DNA of 64,000 nucleotides. Source: Vibrio sp. SCSIO 43136 (GTDB taxonomy: Bacteria > Pseudomonadota > Gammaproteobacteria > Enterobacterales > Vibrionaceae). Position numbers and translations under genes: made by a program. Positions 39,304-49,523 of this stretch are shown here, one piece after another. The notes beneath the pieces are model-generated. The model saw nothing but the letters and a program-made list of their open reading frames with translations. It was not told the origin of the DNA and made no database searches. Every line of letters begins with the position of its first letter. Positions within the stretch are counted from its first letter, which is position 1. The stretch spans positions 1,984,001 to 2,048,000 of the forward strand of contig NZ_CP071848.1 of the NCBI RefSeq assembly GCF_023716565.1. Reading direction: 5' to 3'.

Positions 39304-39918
39304 TTATAGTTCTAGGAAGTTCTGGATAAGCTTTGAACCAGCTTTACTTGAACGCTCTGGGTGGAATTGCACTCCGTAGTAGTTACCGCTTTGAAGTGCG
39401 GCGGTAAACGGATTGCCATAATCACACTGGGCGATGGTGTAATCCCCTACCTGCATAGCAAAGCTATGAACAAAGTAGAAATACTCACCCGACTCAATGC
39501 CTTTAAACAAAGGATGGCCAGAGGCTGCCTCAACGGTATTCCAGCCCATGTGAGGAAGAGGCAGATCACCTGTCTGCATCAGGCGAACTTCACCATCACA
39601 TAATCCTAAACACTCGACTTCTTCATCGGCTTTTTGGCCTTTCTCTTGTGAAAGCTTGCCAAGCAGTTGCATACCCAAACAGATGCCCAATAGTGGCTTT
39701 TCAACCTTTTTAACCAACTCAATCAAGTTACGCTGCTCAAGGTTTTTCATCGCTTCACTCGCGGTACCAACCCCAGGAAGAAAGAGTTTGTCTGCGGCAA
39801 GCACCACTTCAGGATCTTTTGAGATAGTCACTGGGTAACCTAGACGCTCGATCGCAAACTTAACCGACGAAACATTGGCACAGCCAGTATCAATGATGAC
39901 GACTTTCTGCGTAGTCAT
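39304..39918 (-). CDS. hisH: Imidazole glycerol phosphate synthase glutaminase subunit HisH
   Basis: A 204-residue class I glutamine amidotransferase that supplies ammonia to HisF. The nucleophile is in [12 protein letters not shown] (Cys about 80), and the His-Glu pair is in VQFHPERSS near the C-terminus. It abuts hisB (shared base at 39918). Confidence 0.98.
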   Translation of the reverse strand: MTTQKVVIIDTGCANVSSVKFAIERLGYPVTISKDPEVVLAADKLFLPGVGTASEAMKNLEQRNLIELVKKVEKPLLGICLGMQLLGKLSQEKGQKADEEVECLGLCDGEVRLMQTGDLPLPHMGWNTVEAASGHPLFKGIESGEYFYFVHSFAMQVGDYTIAQCDYGNPFTAALQSGNYYGVQFHPERSSKAGSKLIQNFLEL

Positions 39919-40991
39919 TACAACACCCCTTTAGAGCTTGGCAGTTCATTACCTTCGACTTTAATTGCTTGTCGCAGCGTGCGGCCAAAAGACTTGAATA
40001 AGCTTTCAATGATGTGGTGGTCATTGTCACCGCTTGAAGATAAGTGCAATGTACAAGCGAGTGTATCCGTTAGTGAACGGAAGAAGTGCACTACCATTTC
40101 GGTAGATAGGTCACCAACCGTCTCGCGGCTGAACTTAGCGTCAAACTTAAGGTAAGGACGGCCAGAAAGATCTAAGCCACACTGCGCCAAACACTCATCC
40201 ATTGGCAAACTAAATCCGAAACGGCCGATACCGCGCTTATCACCAAGTGCTTCTTTTAGCGCTTGGCCTAGTGCAAGCGCAGTATCTTCAACTGTATGGT
40301 GATCATCGATATGCAAGTCACCCTCAACGATGCACTTCATTTGGAAGCCACCGTGAGTCGCGATCTGATCCAGCATGTGGTCAAAGAAGCCAAGACCTGT
40401 GCTGATCTCATTACCGCCTTGCTCATCAAGATTTACACAAACTTTGATATCAGTTTCTTTAGTAGTACGTACCACTTCAGCGGTGCGAGCATTCACAGTG
40501 AGGTCTTTAAGAATTTCACGCCACCCCATGGTCTCTGGATTGTACTGAATACCACGGATAGCCATGTTTTCAGCCAATTGTAGATCGGTATGACGATCAC
40601 CAATCACCACTGAGTTTTGGAAATCAACTTTACCTTCCTGTAGGTAGGGCTTGACCAAACCAAGTTTTGGTTTACGACAAGAGCAGTTATCTTCGTCAAA
40701 GTGTGGGCAGATCAACACGTCATCGAACTTCACACCTTGAGATTCGAAGATTTCCATCATCATATTGTGTGGAGCATCGAAATCTTCTTGCGGGTAGCTA
40801 TCCGTACCCAAGCCATCTTGGTTAGTCACCATCACTAAGCGGTAGCCAGCGTCTTGCAGCGCAAGCAGCGATGGAATGACATAAGGTTCTAGTTTTAGCT
40901 TGTCTAAACGGTCGACTTGAAAATCCACCGGAGGCTCAACAATTAAGGTGCCATCACGGTCGATAAATAGAATTTTTTGTTGCTTGCTCAC
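39918..40991 (-). CDS. hisB: Bifunctional histidinol-phosphatase/imidazoleglycerol-phosphate dehydratase
   Basis: A 357-residue fusion. The N-terminal HAD phosphatase (about 1-165) has [14 protein letters not shown] and zinc-binding Cys in [14 protein letters not shown]. The C-terminal dehydratase (about 168-357) has the metal-binding repeats [12 protein letters not shown] and [13 protein letters not shown]. The fused form is typical of enterobacteria and vibrios. Confidence 0.98.
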   Translation of the reverse strand: MSKQQKILFIDRDGTLIVEPPVDFQVDRLDKLKLEPYVIPSLLALQDAGYRLVMVTNQDGLGTDSYPQEDFDAPHNMMMEIFESQGVKFDDVLICPHFDEDNCSCRKPKLGLVKPYLQEGKVDFQNSVVIGDRHTDLQLAENMAIRGIQYNPETMGWREILKDLTVNARTAEVVRTTKETDIKVCVNLDEQGGNEISTGLGFFDHMLDQIATHGGFQMKCIVEGDLHIDDHHTVEDTALALGQALKEALGDKRGIGRFGFSLPMDECLAQCGLDLSGRPYLKFDAKFSRETVGDLSTEMVVHFFRSLTDTLACTLHLSSSGDNDHHIIESLFKSFGRTLRQAIKVEGNELPSSKGVL

Positions 40992-41015
40992 TACGACATC
41001 CTTTTAGTAGTAATT

Positions 41016-42077
41016 TTAATTTTGCTGGTCTAAGGTACTGGCGAGTTGGTTGCGAATAAACGCCACCACTTTTTCACACTCTTCACGGTTGCCCACACTG
41101 ATGCGCACGCAATCTTCAATCGGAGAGTTACGTAGGATCATGCCGTTATCCCACGCCGCCTTAAATAGTTCATCACCGTTTGGGAATTTGACTAACAAGT
41201 AGTTACCCCAACCTTCGAACACTTCTACCCCATCTAACATGCTTAAACCCACTTGCAAATAAGCTCGGTTCGCATTGAGGTCAAGCATTTGATATTTCAT
41301 CTTGGCAAGCCCAGCTTCAGATAGCGCTTGAGTTGCGATGTCTGCCACAGGAACGGGGACAGGATACGGTGCGATCACCTTCAACAATACTTGGATTAGC
41401 TCTTGATTGGCAAGCGTAAATCCACAGCGAAGTCCCGCAAGAGCAAATGCTTTTGAAAGCGTGCGCAAAATAGCCAGATTTGGATAATCTGCTAACAGAT
41501 CAACCGTTGATGCTTCAGGGCAAAAATCAATGTAGGCCTCATCCATCACAACAATGGCTTTGTCCTTGGTCATCTCAAGCAGAGAAACGATATCTTCACG
41601 CTTCACCAAATTGCCAGTAGGGTTATTTGGACTACAAACGAATACTAGCTTTACATTCTCAAGGTTGCTTTGAATTGCCTCAAGGTCGAGCTGCCAATCG
41701 TCGGTCAACGGCACTCGCTTTTGCTCAACACCAATAGTTTCAGCGCTAATGCCGTACATACCGTAGGTAGGTGGACAAAACAGAATCGCATCTTGTCCCG
41801 GCTCACAAAACGCACGGATAAGTAGTTCAATGCCTTCATCAGCCCCACGAGAAGTCAATGTCTGTTCAGGAGCAACACCTGCATAAGCCGCATAGGCTTC
41901 AATCAGCTCTTTGGGCTGACACTCGCTGTAACGATTAAGACGAGAGGCACTAGTTTTGTACTCATTATCAAATGGCGATTCATTAGCATTAAGCCACACG
42001 TCACCACTACCACCAATCCGACGCGCAGAAAGGTAAGGCGTTAGCTGTTGCACCTGTTTACGTGCAAGTTTTTCCAT
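41016..42077 (-). CDS. hisC: Histidinol-phosphate aminotransferase
   Basis: A 353-residue PLP-dependent class I/II aminotransferase. The PLP Lys is in [16 protein letters not shown] (about residue 213), with CSPNNPTGN and VMDEAYIDF nearby. It transfers amino from glutamate to imidazole acetol phosphate. It shares one base with the end of hisD. Confidence 0.98.
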   Translation of the reverse strand: MEKLARKQVQQLTPYLSARRIGGSGDVWLNANESPFDNEYKTSASRLNRYSECQPKELIEAYAAYAGVAPEQTLTSRGADEGIELLIRAFCEPGQDAILFCPPTYGMYGISAETIGVEQKRVPLTDDWQLDLEAIQSNLENVKLVFVCSPNNPTGNLVKREDIVSLLEMTKDKAIVVMDEAYIDFCPEASTVDLLADYPNLAILRTLSKAFALAGLRCGFTLANQELIQVLLKVIAPYPVPVPVADIATQALSEAGLAKMKYQMLDLNANRAYLQVGLSMLDGVEVFEGWGNYLLVKFPNGDELFKAAWDNGMILRNSPIEDCVRISVGNREECEKVVAFIRNQLASTLDQQN

Positions 42078-43375
42078 TAGCGCTCTCCCTTTTCTAACTT
42101 CTCAACGCGAATGGTAACTGCGCGTTTGTGTGCATCTAGACCTTCGGCTTCCGCCATCGTTACGACAGTAGGTGCTAGCGTTTGCAAGCCTGTTGCACTT
42201 AGCTCTTGAACTGTCATGCGCTTAGAAAAATCAGCCAAGCCTAAACTTGAGTAGGTACGAGTGTAGCCGTAAGTTGGCAACACGTGGTTAGTACCAGATG
42301 CATAATCTCCAGCTGATTCAGGAGACCAGTCACCAAGGAAGATCGAGCCTGCATTGTCTAGCAGAGGCAATAACTCACGTGGCGCTTTAGTTTGAACAAT
42401 CAGGTGTTCTGGACCATAGAAGTTAGAAATCGCAACACACTGAGAAAGAGACTCAGCAACAATGATTACGCTCGAGCCTAATGCCTGCTCAGCGATATCT
42501 TTACGCGATAGTTCGTTAAGTTGTTTTTGCACCGCTTCAGCCACTTGATCAGCAATCAATACCGACGGTGTAACCAAAACCACTTGTGAGTCTGGGCCGT
42601 GTTCGGCTTGGCTTAGAAGATCGGCGGCAATAAAATCTGCATCTGCTGTCTCATCAGCAATCACTAATACTTCAGAAGGACCGGCTGGCATGTCAATCGC
42701 CGCACCTTTAAAGTCGTTGCTCACTTGGCGCTTTGCTTCCGTCACAAACGCATTGCCTGGACCGAAAATCTTATCGACTTTCGTCACTGACTCTGTGCCA
42801 TAAGCCATCGCTGCAACCGCCTGAGCGCCACCTAACTGGAAGACTTTGTCAATTTTACACAGCTTAGCGACGTAAAGGATTTCATCCGCAATAGGTGGCG
42901 GCGAACAAAGAACCACCTCACGACAACCCGCAATTTGCGCAGGCACACCAAGCATAAGGACGGTAGATGGAAGTGGCGCACTGCCACCGGGAATATACAG
43001 ACCCACTTTATTAATCGCTCGGGTCACTTGCTCACAGACGATCCCCGGCTGAGTTTCTACCACCAATGGTTGTGGTTTTTGCGCTTCGTGGAAGGTCGCG
43101 ATATTTGCATACGCTTGTTGAAGCGCTTGTTTCATTTTGTCTGAAAGACGATCTGATGCCGCATCAATTTCCTGCGCTGACACTTGAATGTTTTCAAGTG
43201 CCACTTTATCGAATTTTTCAGTTAGAGCTTTTAACGCCGTATCACCCTCGGAGCGTACTGCGGCAATCACTGACTCGACTGCTTCTGTGATATTTGCACC
43301 TTCAGTAATCGCAGGGCGCTCTAGTACAGAGTTTTGCTGCGACTCACTTAAAGATTGCCAAACTAACGTCTTCAT
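42077..43375 (-). CDS. hisD: Histidinol dehydrogenase
   Basis: A 432-residue zinc enzyme that oxidises histidinol to histidine in two NAD+-linked steps. Characteristic parts are [22 protein letters not shown], the [15 protein letters not shown] segment, [10 protein letters not shown] and GPEHLIVQT with catalytic His and Glu. It lies 3 bp after hisG. Confidence 0.98.
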   Translation of the reverse strand: MKTLVWQSLSESQQNSVLERPAITEGANITEAVESVIAAVRSEGDTALKALTEKFDKVALENIQVSAQEIDAASDRLSDKMKQALQQAYANIATFHEAQKPQPLVVETQPGIVCEQVTRAINKVGLYIPGGSAPLPSTVLMLGVPAQIAGCREVVLCSPPPIADEILYVAKLCKIDKVFQLGGAQAVAAMAYGTESVTKVDKIFGPGNAFVTEAKRQVSNDFKGAAIDMPAGPSEVLVIADETADADFIAADLLSQAEHGPDSQVVLVTPSVLIADQVAEAVQKQLNELSRKDIAEQALGSSVIIVAESLSQCVAISNFYGPEHLIVQTKAPRELLPLLDNAGSIFLGDWSPESAGDYASGTNHVLPTYGYTRTYSSLGLADFSKRMTVQELSATGLQTLAPTVVTMAEAEGLDAHKRAVTIRVEKLEKGER

Positions 43376-43378
43376 CGC

Positions 43379-44275
43379 TTACTCCATCATTTTTTCGATT
43401 GGCAGTACAAGGATTGAGCTCGCACCTAGCTCTTTTAGCTGTTCCATTGTTTCCCAGAAAAGGTTTTCAGTACTTACAAGATGAACGGCGACTCGATTTT
43501 GTTCAGCGGAAAGCGGTAATACCGTTGGATCTTCAGCGCCTGGTAGGAGTGATTTGATTTCATCAAGACGCTCAGTTGGGGCGTGCAGCATGATGTATTT
43601 AGACTCTTTAGCTTGAGTCACGCCTTGCATGCGAGTCAGTAGCTTGTCGATGAGTTCTGCATTCTCTTGAGAGAACTCTCCATCACGCTGAATAAGCGTC
43701 GCTTTTGAACGGAAAATCACTTCCGCTTCTTTTAGACCGTTGGCTTCAAGTGTTGCACCTGTTGATACCAGGTCAGCGATAGCATCGGCAAGGCCTGCGC
43801 GTGGTGCGACTTCTACAGAGCCGGTTAGCATACAAGTTGAGAAAGGTACGCCCTGCTCTTCCATAAAGCTCTTCAATAGCTGAGGGTAAGTGGTTGCAAT
43901 TCGTTTACCTGCAAGGTCTTGTGGACCGTTGTAGGTCTCGTCTTTATCGATAGCGATAGACAAGCGGCAACCACCGAAATCTAAGCGGCGTAGCGCTTTA
44001 AAACTACTTGGTTCACCTTGAGCAAGGCGTTCTAGACGAACTTCTTCTAGCTCGTTTTCACCAATGAAACCTAGGTCAACCACGCCATCCATAACAAGGC
44101 CAGGGATGTCGTCATCACGAACCAACAGCAGATCGATTGGCATGTTCTCAGAGTGAACCACTAAACGCTCACCCATGATGTTGAATTTAGCGCCACATTT
44201 TTTAAGTAGGTCCTGACACTCTTTACTTAGGCGTCCTTTTTTTTGAATTGCGATTCTTAGGCGTTGTGTTTGCAT
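43379..44275 (-). CDS. hisG: ATP phosphoribosyltransferase
   Basis: A 298-residue long-form HisG that condenses ATP and PRPP in the first, feedback-inhibited step of histidine synthesis. Visible are [15 protein letters not shown] at the N-terminus, the PRPP loop region ([15 protein letters not shown]) and the C-terminal ACT-like regulatory domain. The frame extends to 44365, but the ATG at 44275 has AGGG upstream and gives the family start MQTQRLRIA. First structural gene of the operon, preceded by the leader-attenuator. Confidence 0.98.
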   Translation of the reverse strand: MQTQRLRIAIQKKGRLSKECQDLLKKCGAKFNIMGERLVVHSENMPIDLLLVRDDDIPGLVMDGVVDLGFIGENELEEVRLERLAQGEPSSFKALRRLDFGGCRLSIAIDKDETYNGPQDLAGKRIATTYPQLLKSFMEEQGVPFSTCMLTGSVEVAPRAGLADAIADLVSTGATLEANGLKEAEVIFRSKATLIQRDGEFSQENAELIDKLLTRMQGVTQAKESKYIMLHAPTERLDEIKSLLPGAEDPTVLPLSAEQNRVAVHLVSTENLFWETMEQLKELGASSILVLPIEKMME

Positions 44276-44324
44276 CGTGATATCCCTGTCGGCATTTTTA
44301 AAATTAATCAGTAAAGCTATAAAA

Positions 44325-44360
44325 GAAAAACCCTCGGAAGGCTTGGCTCTTCCGAGGGTT
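44325..44360 (-). terminator. His operon attenuator terminator
   Basis: AACCCTCGGAAG pairs with CTTCCGAGGGTT around an 8-nt loop, followed by TTTTTC on the minus strand. It sits between the leader peptide and hisG. An upstream hairpin (44384-44409, ACCGGAAG/CTTCCGGT type) shares the CTTCCG element and can act as the competing structure, as in classical his attenuation. Confidence 0.88.
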
Positions 44361-44430
44361 ATCATCTGTATTCTTTGATTACCACCGGAAGCCCTATTGT
44401 CTTCCGGTTATGCGTAAACCTCCCGAAAGA

Positions 44431-44478
44431 CTAGTCAGGATGGTGGTGGTGATGAATGTTCATTTCACAAATACGCAT
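44431..44478 (-). CDS. hisL: His operon leader peptide
   Basis: A 15-codon leader, MRICEMNIHHHHHPD, with five consecutive His codons. AAGGAG lies 9 nt before the ATG. Ribosome stalling at the His run when charged tRNA-His is scarce would favour the antiterminator and allow transcription of hisGDCBHAFI. The short size and the attenuator 70 bp downstream make the call firm. Enterobacterial leaders have seven His. Confidence 0.95.
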   Translation of the reverse strand: MRICEMNIHHHHHPD

Positions 44479-44552
44479 AATTAGTATCTCCTTGAGTTAA
44501 CTTCACACTAACTAAGGCGGTGCTTTTTTGCAACCGATAATTTCAAGAAAAT

Positions 44553-44584
44553 AAAAAAAAGAGAGAGCAACTGCCCTCTCTTAT
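44553..44584 (-). terminator. Rho-independent terminator of the NhaC-family transporter
   Basis: AGAGAGGGCAGTTGCTCTCTCT-type hairpin followed by eight T on the minus strand, about 30 bp after the transporter stop and just upstream of the his leader region. Confidence 0.82.
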
Positions 44585-44616
44585 ACAATTCGCTTACAAG
44601 CTAGGTTGCCATAGTG

Positions 44617-46212
44617 TTAAACCGCTGGCGCTTTCACCTCTTTTGAACGCGATACAAAGAACAGTGCGAAGCAAACCACCACAAAGGCGACTGAAGATGC
44701 AGCAAACGAGAATGCCACTGAACTTGTCATACCCAACACAATAAAGCCGATGCATGAAACCAATGCGACAGAGAGTGAATAAGGAAGCTGAGTCGCTACG
44801 TGATCGATATGGTTACAACGAGCACCCGTTGAAGACAGTATTGTTGTATCCGAAATTGGAGAACAGTGGTCACCAAATACCGAACCCGCTAATACCGCAC
44901 TTAACATTGGCAGCATCAACGCCAGATCGGTTGCACCAGCCATGTCACCAGCGATTGGCAGCATAATGCCAAAAGTACCCCAAGACGTACCCGTCGAGAA
45001 TGCCATTAAACCTGACAGTAGGAATAAGATAACAGGTAGCCAGTGCGGACCAATATTGCCTTGCACTTGTGAAGATAGGTAAGCACCAGTATTCATATCA
45101 CCGATAACCGAGCCGATAGACCATGCAAAGAATAGGATCAGAATTGCGCCAAACATCGATTTCGCACCAATCCACATCGTGGTGGCAATGTCTGCAAAAG
45201 CAAGTTTCTGACGAACTACCGTTATTAGAGCGGCCACAAGACCTGCTAGACCACCATAACAAAGCGACAAACCAACATCAGTGTTTTCAAAAGCCCCTAG
45301 TAGCGAGAATGGTTTTTCAGCTTCAGCTAAAGATTGGCCGCCAGTAAATACCATTGAAGCGATAGTTGCGACAATCAGTACTAGGATCGGTAAAACCAAA
45401 TCAGAGACTTTACCAAACTCACTTTCGACAATGTCTAGCTCTTCATTTATTTCGTGCGCTTCGGCAGAATCGTTGTCGCCGCCAAAACCACGACCTTGTG
45501 AAGCTTCAATTTCACGCTTACGCATTAAGCCAACGTCAAGTTGGAACCACGCCACTGCAAACACCATTAATAGCGCAAATACGGCGTAGAAGTTCATCGG
45601 GACAATACGTAGATATGCACCGAGCGCAGAATATTCCGTCATGCCATGGGTCACTAATATGCCACCAATGATGGTCATGATATATGCACCCCAGCTAGAT
45701 GCTGGCATTAATACACACATAGGAGCCGCTGTTGAATCGAGTACATACGCAAGTTTTGCACGCGATACATAAAAGCGATCGGTAACAGGGCGAGAAATAG
45801 CACCCACGGCTAAACTATTAAAGTAATCATCGACAAAGATGAACACGCCCAAGAAAGCTGCGAGTAATTTAGAACCACGTTTAGATTTAACTCTTTTTTG
45901 TGCCCACTCAGCAAAAGCGCGAGTACCGCCTGAAAGAGTTAATAATGCAGTGGTCATTCCTAACAAAATTAAGAATGCAACGATACTCATATTCCAACTA
46001 TTGATACCACCGTCTTCAATTACTAGGCCGGTGACAGTCGTAGTAATATAACTTACTGACTGAGTTAAAGAATAATCGTTGAGTAATACAGCGCCAAGGG
46101 CGATACCTACACCTAAAGAGATAAGGACACGACGCGTAACAATCGCTAAACCTAACGCAATAAGTGGTGGCAATAGCGATAAAGAGGATGAGGTGTAATC
46201 AATTAAATTCAT
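44617..46212 (-). CDS. NhaC-family transporter, probable lysine transporter (LysW-type)
   Basis: A 531-residue polytopic membrane protein of the NhaC Na+/H+ antiporter superfamily with about a dozen hydrophobic segments. Family features include FVDDYFNSLAVGAISRPVTDRF, STAAPMCVLMPASSWGAYI, STGTSWGTFGIMLPIAG and GDHCSPISDTTILSSTG. The frame begins at 46302, but the ATG at 46212 follows GAAGA and gives a clean start. A lysine riboswitch lies upstream; comparative work on lysine regulons has assigned such NhaC-like genes as lysine importers (LysW, unrelated to the amino-group carrier of that name). Lysine transport is therefore the best guess, although generic annotation would say Na+/H+ antiporter. 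Confidence 0.82.
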   Translation of the reverse strand: MNLIDYTSSSLSLLPPLIALGLAIVTRRVLISLGVGIALGAVLLNDYSLTQSVSYITTTVTGLVIEDGGINSWNMSIVAFLILLGMTTALLTLSGGTRAFAEWAQKRVKSKRGSKLLAAFLGVFIFVDDYFNSLAVGAISRPVTDRFYVSRAKLAYVLDSTAAPMCVLMPASSWGAYIMTIIGGILVTHGMTEYSALGAYLRIVPMNFYAVFALLMVFAVAWFQLDVGLMRKREIEASQGRGFGGDNDSAEAHEINEELDIVESEFGKVSDLVLPILVLIVATIASMVFTGGQSLAEAEKPFSLLGAFENTDVGLSLCYGGLAGLVAALITVVRQKLAFADIATTMWIGAKSMFGAILILFFAWSIGSVIGDMNTGAYLSSQVQGNIGPHWLPVILFLLSGLMAFSTGTSWGTFGIMLPIAGDMAGATDLALMLPMLSAVLAGSVFGDHCSPISDTTILSSTGARCNHIDHVATQLPYSLSVALVSCIGFIVLGMTSSVAFSFAASSVAFVVVCFALFFVSRSKEVKAPAV

Positions 46213-46332
46213 GATCTTCAAAAACCAATGTTTGGTTAGAGATCTACTGCAGACTGCCAAATAAGGCATGTTGAACAAGCGAAAGGGAAGCGAACACTTC
46301 ACCCAACCCTACAGTAGCGCTCCATAGTTTAA

Positions 46333-46488
46333 CAACATAATAGACTATGGCAGTGTTATTCCTTTCGGATATAACCCCAGCGCCAGGCCCTGATGGGGCT
46401 GCTGACACTTCGGCAATGACTCCTTTTAATGCTTCTCTCAGGCATCACCCTAAAAGCATAGACTCATAGTCATTGCACCTCTACGTTG
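46333..46488 (-). promoter_or_regulatory. Lysine riboswitch (L box)
   Basis: On the minus strand the region has the conserved L-box blocks in order: GTAGAGGTGC, a long P2 arm with AATGACTATGAGTC, AAGGAGTCATTGCCGAAGTG, a P4 arm (CAGCCCC...GGGGTT), and GTTATATCCGAAAGGAATAAC. P1 can form between CAACGTA (46488-46482) and TATGTTG (46339-46333). Beyond it a 7-bp hairpin (CCATAGT/ACTATGG, 46322-46350) competes with P1 and may be part of the expression platform. Lysine binding should reduce transporter expression. The rest of the 46489-46795 gap is AT-rich, holding the riboswitch and hns promoters. Confidence 0.88.
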
Positions 46489-46795
46489 GCGAGGAGATAT
46501 AATACACCTCACCAAATCAGGAATCCGACATACTACTGATCCTATCCACTTTTGCAACATAAAATTTCACTCAATCTAGCATCAACTAGCGTCAAGTTCC
46601 GAAACTGACTTTAGTACTACTACTTTAGCTGCATACTGAACTTTTAAAGTATGCTAGACTCTATAATTGTAAGTATTTATTAATTAAAAACGACTGAAAT
46701 GTAATTAATTAAATATTTACTTTTCTCCCCATTGTAATATTGATATTCACTGTTATCATTTAAATGCAATAAAGAATAATTAAATAGGAATTGTC

Positions 46796-47203
46796 ATGTC
46801 TGATATTACCAAGACTTTACTGAATATCCGTAGTCTACGTGCTTTTGCACGTGAGCTATCTTTCGACACCCTCGAAGAAATGCACGAGAAACTATCTATC
46901 GTAGTTGAAGAGCGTCGTGAAGCTGCTGAAGCAGAGCGCGCAGCTCAAGCAGAAAAAGAAGCTAAATTAGCTGAATATGCCGAGCTAATTGCAAAAGAAG
47001 GTATCGACCTTGAAGATCTAATTGCTGCTATGTCTGGTAGTGATAAAACTAAAGCGAAAAAGAAACGTGAACCACGTCCTGCTAAATACGAATACACAGT
47101 AGACGGTGAACGTAAGACTTGGACTGGACAAGGCCGCACGCCTTCTGCAATCCAAGCAGAGCTAGATAAAGGTGTAGAACTAGATAGCTTCCTTATCAAA
47201 TAA
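46796..47203 (+). CDS. hns: H-NS family nucleoid-structuring protein
   Basis: A 135-residue H-NS. The N-terminal oligomerisation helices (about 1-65, LLNIRSLRAFARELSFDTLEEM...) are followed by a basic linker (KTKAKKKREPRPAK) and the C-terminal DNA-binding domain with TWTGQGRTPSAI (about 109-120), where QGR contacts AT-rich minor groove. Corresponds to VicH of V. cholerae. Upstream is a very AT-rich region of about 230 bp (46560-46790), which suits autoregulation. AGGA lies 5 nt before the ATG. Monocistronic. Confidence 0.97.
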   Translation: MSDITKTLLNIRSLRAFARELSFDTLEEMHEKLSIVVEERREAAEAERAAQAEKEAKLAEYAELIAKEGIDLEDLIAAMSGSDKTKAKKKREPRPAKYEYTVDGERKTWTGQGRTPSAIQAELDKGVELDSFLIK

Positions 47204-47225
47204 GCTTAGTTACTAATAGAAATAT

Positions 47226-47256
47226 AAAAAGAGCGCATAAAATGCGCTCTTTTTTA
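47226..47256. terminator. Bidirectional terminator between hns and gsk
   Basis: AAAAGAGCGCAT-AAA-ATGCGCTCTTTT with T-runs on both strands, located between the convergent stop codons. Confidence 0.9.
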
Positions 47257-47258
47257 TT

Positions 47259-48563
47259 TTAACGTTCCCAGTAGGCTTCTTCTAAGCTATCTTCTCGCTC
47301 TGGTAAACCGCGAGACAATCGTGGTGAATGCTGAACCAAAACTTCATAACTTGCTCGGTTAGAATATTTACATACTTGTGAAAAAGATGAGTAAGTTAAG
47401 AAAGACAATTGGTGTTTACTTGAGTTTGGCACATTATCTTTGTGGTAACGATTCGCCGCCATATCATGCAGCAATGCTGACAACGCAGCGTCTCCAGCAC
47501 CATTAGTGTTCTTAATCTTCTCTGGGCCGCCCATGTAAGGGGCAATATGCGAGTAGACTTTAATCGGGTTTTCTGCCAATGAACGTTTCACTGGACGACT
47601 GAATTCGTACTGATTAAATTCGGCGATTGCACCTGGTAGAAGTGGCAAAGATGTTTGGCGTTTTTTGCTCTCTTCCGTATAACCAGCCATATATAGACCA
47701 ACTGGTCCTGCAGTACACAATACCAGATCAACCCACTCCAGTGTCTTGTCGGCTGCTAGCAAAGGATCACTTTCCCCGGTCAATGCTTCAGCTTCATCTT
47801 CATTCATAGCAACCACTGAAACATGTTGTGCCAAGAAATCACGCCAGTACTCTGGATCATCCTGAATAACAAATTTAGTGCCTAGGGTTAACACCACTGG
47901 CACATCATACTTCTTGGCGTATTCTATCGCTTTCATTGTGGCGTCTGGCATAGGATCGCCGTTCTTACAGCGCACCAAATACGAAGTCAGGACCAATGCA
48001 GAAGCGTTCTCAAAAATAGCTTCAGGAATGCTTTCTGGGGCCAGTTGGTTCATTTGCCCTTCACTAATCGCAAATGTACGTTCGCCATCTTCACTGATCA
48101 AAGCAAAACAACGGCCAATGGCACCGTTTACACCTTGAAGGTGGTTAAGATCCATACGGCTAGAGGTATTACACAGATAACGGTAACCGTAGCTGCCAAT
48201 CTGAATATCGCTACTCATGACGCCCAGTAAGATCGATTTGTCATCAGCCAACACAGAGTAGTTGTGAAGCGTGTTACCTATAGTGCCACCCGCATATTCG
48301 TTGGTGACAAGGTTCTGCTCTTTAAGTTCGGTGTATAGCGCTTCAGCGGTTTGGTCGTCAATAACCAGTGAGTGTCCCTTACTCAGGCCAAATTGGGCAA
48401 TAAACTCATCCGAAACTTTTGCTTCAATATCAACAAGCGTTTGGTCGATACCCACAATGTGCGTACGAGACATCTTCTTGCTGGTTTGCGCTTGGCTGAC
48501 CAGAGGATCGCGTGCATGAACCGGAAAATAGTGTTTGGATTTTCTTTGACCAGGAAATTTCAT
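47259..48563 (-). CDS. gsk: Inosine/guanosine kinase
   Basis: A 434-residue PfkB-family kinase that phosphorylates inosine and guanosine in purine salvage. Typical parts are HIVGIDQTLVDIEAKV, the AGGTIGNTLHNYSVLADD substrate region, VAMNEDEAEALTG, and the catalytic NTNGAGDAALSALLHD (Asp about 367) near the C-terminus. Length matches the enterobacterial enzyme. Single gene, convergent with hns. Confidence 0.96.
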   Translation of the reverse strand: MKFPGQRKSKHYFPVHARDPLVSQAQTSKKMSRTHIVGIDQTLVDIEAKVSDEFIAQFGLSKGHSLVIDDQTAEALYTELKEQNLVTNEYAGGTIGNTLHNYSVLADDKSILLGVMSSDIQIGSYGYRYLCNTSSRMDLNHLQGVNGAIGRCFALISEDGERTFAISEGQMNQLAPESIPEAIFENASALVLTSYLVRCKNGDPMPDATMKAIEYAKKYDVPVVLTLGTKFVIQDDPEYWRDFLAQHVSVVAMNEDEAEALTGESDPLLAADKTLEWVDLVLCTAGPVGLYMAGYTEESKKRQTSLPLLPGAIAEFNQYEFSRPVKRSLAENPIKVYSHIAPYMGGPEKIKNTNGAGDAALSALLHDMAANRYHKDNVPNSSKHQLSFLTYSSFSQVCKYSNRASYEVLVQHSPRLSRGLPEREDSLEEAYWER

Positions 48564-48690
48564 AGTTTCAAATTTTGTAAGGGGACATTAAGGAGAGCCG
48601 ATTTTATCTGGCGAATAAATCAGCTTCAATACACCTAAGAATAGCAAACGTTTGCCAAAAAGGATTTTTTAACATTAGTCGCTTTGAATC

Positions 48691-48723
48691 AAAAAAAGCC
48701 AAAACCCGCTAAGGTTTTGGCTC
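48691..48723 (-). terminator. Rho-independent terminator of the DUF2057 gene
   Basis: AGCCAAAAC/GTTTTGGCT stem with loop CTTAGCGG and a seven-T run on the minus strand, 19 bp after the stop codon. Confidence 0.88.
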
Positions 48724-48741
48724 TTCTTTATTGGATATATC

Positions 48742-49389
48742 TTACTCTTGATCAATGACCCATTTGCGAAAGGCTTTACGATCCGCATCTGAAGCAGCGA
48801 TGTACCATTTCTTAAGCTCGCTTAAAGGCTCAGAAGCTTTAGGCACAGCAGATGCTTCTGGTTTAACCTCAGGCTTAACTGCTAATTTAGGCTGTGGTTT
48901 AGCTACAACCGCCACCGTTGTGGCAATAGCCAAACCTTTTTGCTCATTATAATTTTGAACCAACGGTGCAATATCTGAATAAGGAAGTAGCCCTTCTTTG
49001 CCTTTCAGTAAATCAGAAGTGTAAGCAATATTTGAACCGCCAGAAGTCAGACTCCATTCTGGAGAAGTTCTAAATACCTGCTCTGCATGGATAATGCTAT
49101 ATATCTTAGGGTGCGCCAGATTAACATCTTGCTGTCCAGCTTCGAAAGTTAAGATAAATGGCTTCGAAGAAAACTTCTCTTTTTTACTGCCATTACCAAC
49201 CATGGTGTTTACCTCTACCACAACTTGGTTGGTACCGTCTGTAATAGCAACCGGTTGGTATTTGCTTTCGGTCTCGCTTCCATTTGCGAAAAGAATCGCA
49301 ACCCCTTTTGCAGGAATCAATTCTGCTGCAAAGGTATGAAAACTAAACAAACTAACTGCGGCTAGGGCTAAAACTTTTGTGCAACGCAT
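48742..49389 (-). CDS. DUF2057 family exported protein (YccT-like)
   Basis: A 215-residue periplasmic protein. The signal peptide (MRCTKVLALAAVSLFSFHTFA) is cleaved after TFA. The DUF2057 domain covers about residues 22-130 (AELIPAKGVAILFANGSETE..., QPVAITDGTNQVVVEV), then a Pro/Lys/Ala-rich linker and a conserved tail LKKWYIAASDADRKAFRKWVIDQE split in two. E. coli YccT has been linked to curli control; the role in vibrios is open. The ATG at 49389 has GGA 7 nt upstream and is preferred over the one four codons earlier. Confidence 0.83.
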   Translation of the reverse strand: MRCTKVLALAAVSLFSFHTFAAELIPAKGVAILFANGSETESKYQPVAITDGTNQVVVEVNTMVGNGSKKEKFSSKPFILTFEAGQQDVNLAHPKIYSIIHAEQVFRTSPEWSLTSGGSNIAYTSDLLKGKEGLLPYSDIAPLVQNYNEQKGLAIATTVAVVAKPQPKLAVKPEVKPEASAVPKASEPLSELKKWYIAASDADRKAFRKWVIDQE

Positions 49390-49475
49390 ATCATTTTCCA
49401 AATTTCGAGTTAACTTTGATTAAATCACCAAGCTTAGGCAGATGCTAGCGATAGAAATCACAAATTAGATACAAC

Positions 49476-49502
49476 AAAAAAAGCCACCCGAAGGTGGCTT
49501 CT
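49476..49502 (-). terminator. Rho-independent terminator of the porin gene
   Basis: AAGCCACC-TTCG-GGTGGCTT (UUCG-class tetraloop) followed by seven T on the minus strand, 22 bp after the porin stop. Confidence 0.93.
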
Positions 49503-49523
49503 ATTAAGACTTTTCAAGCAGGA

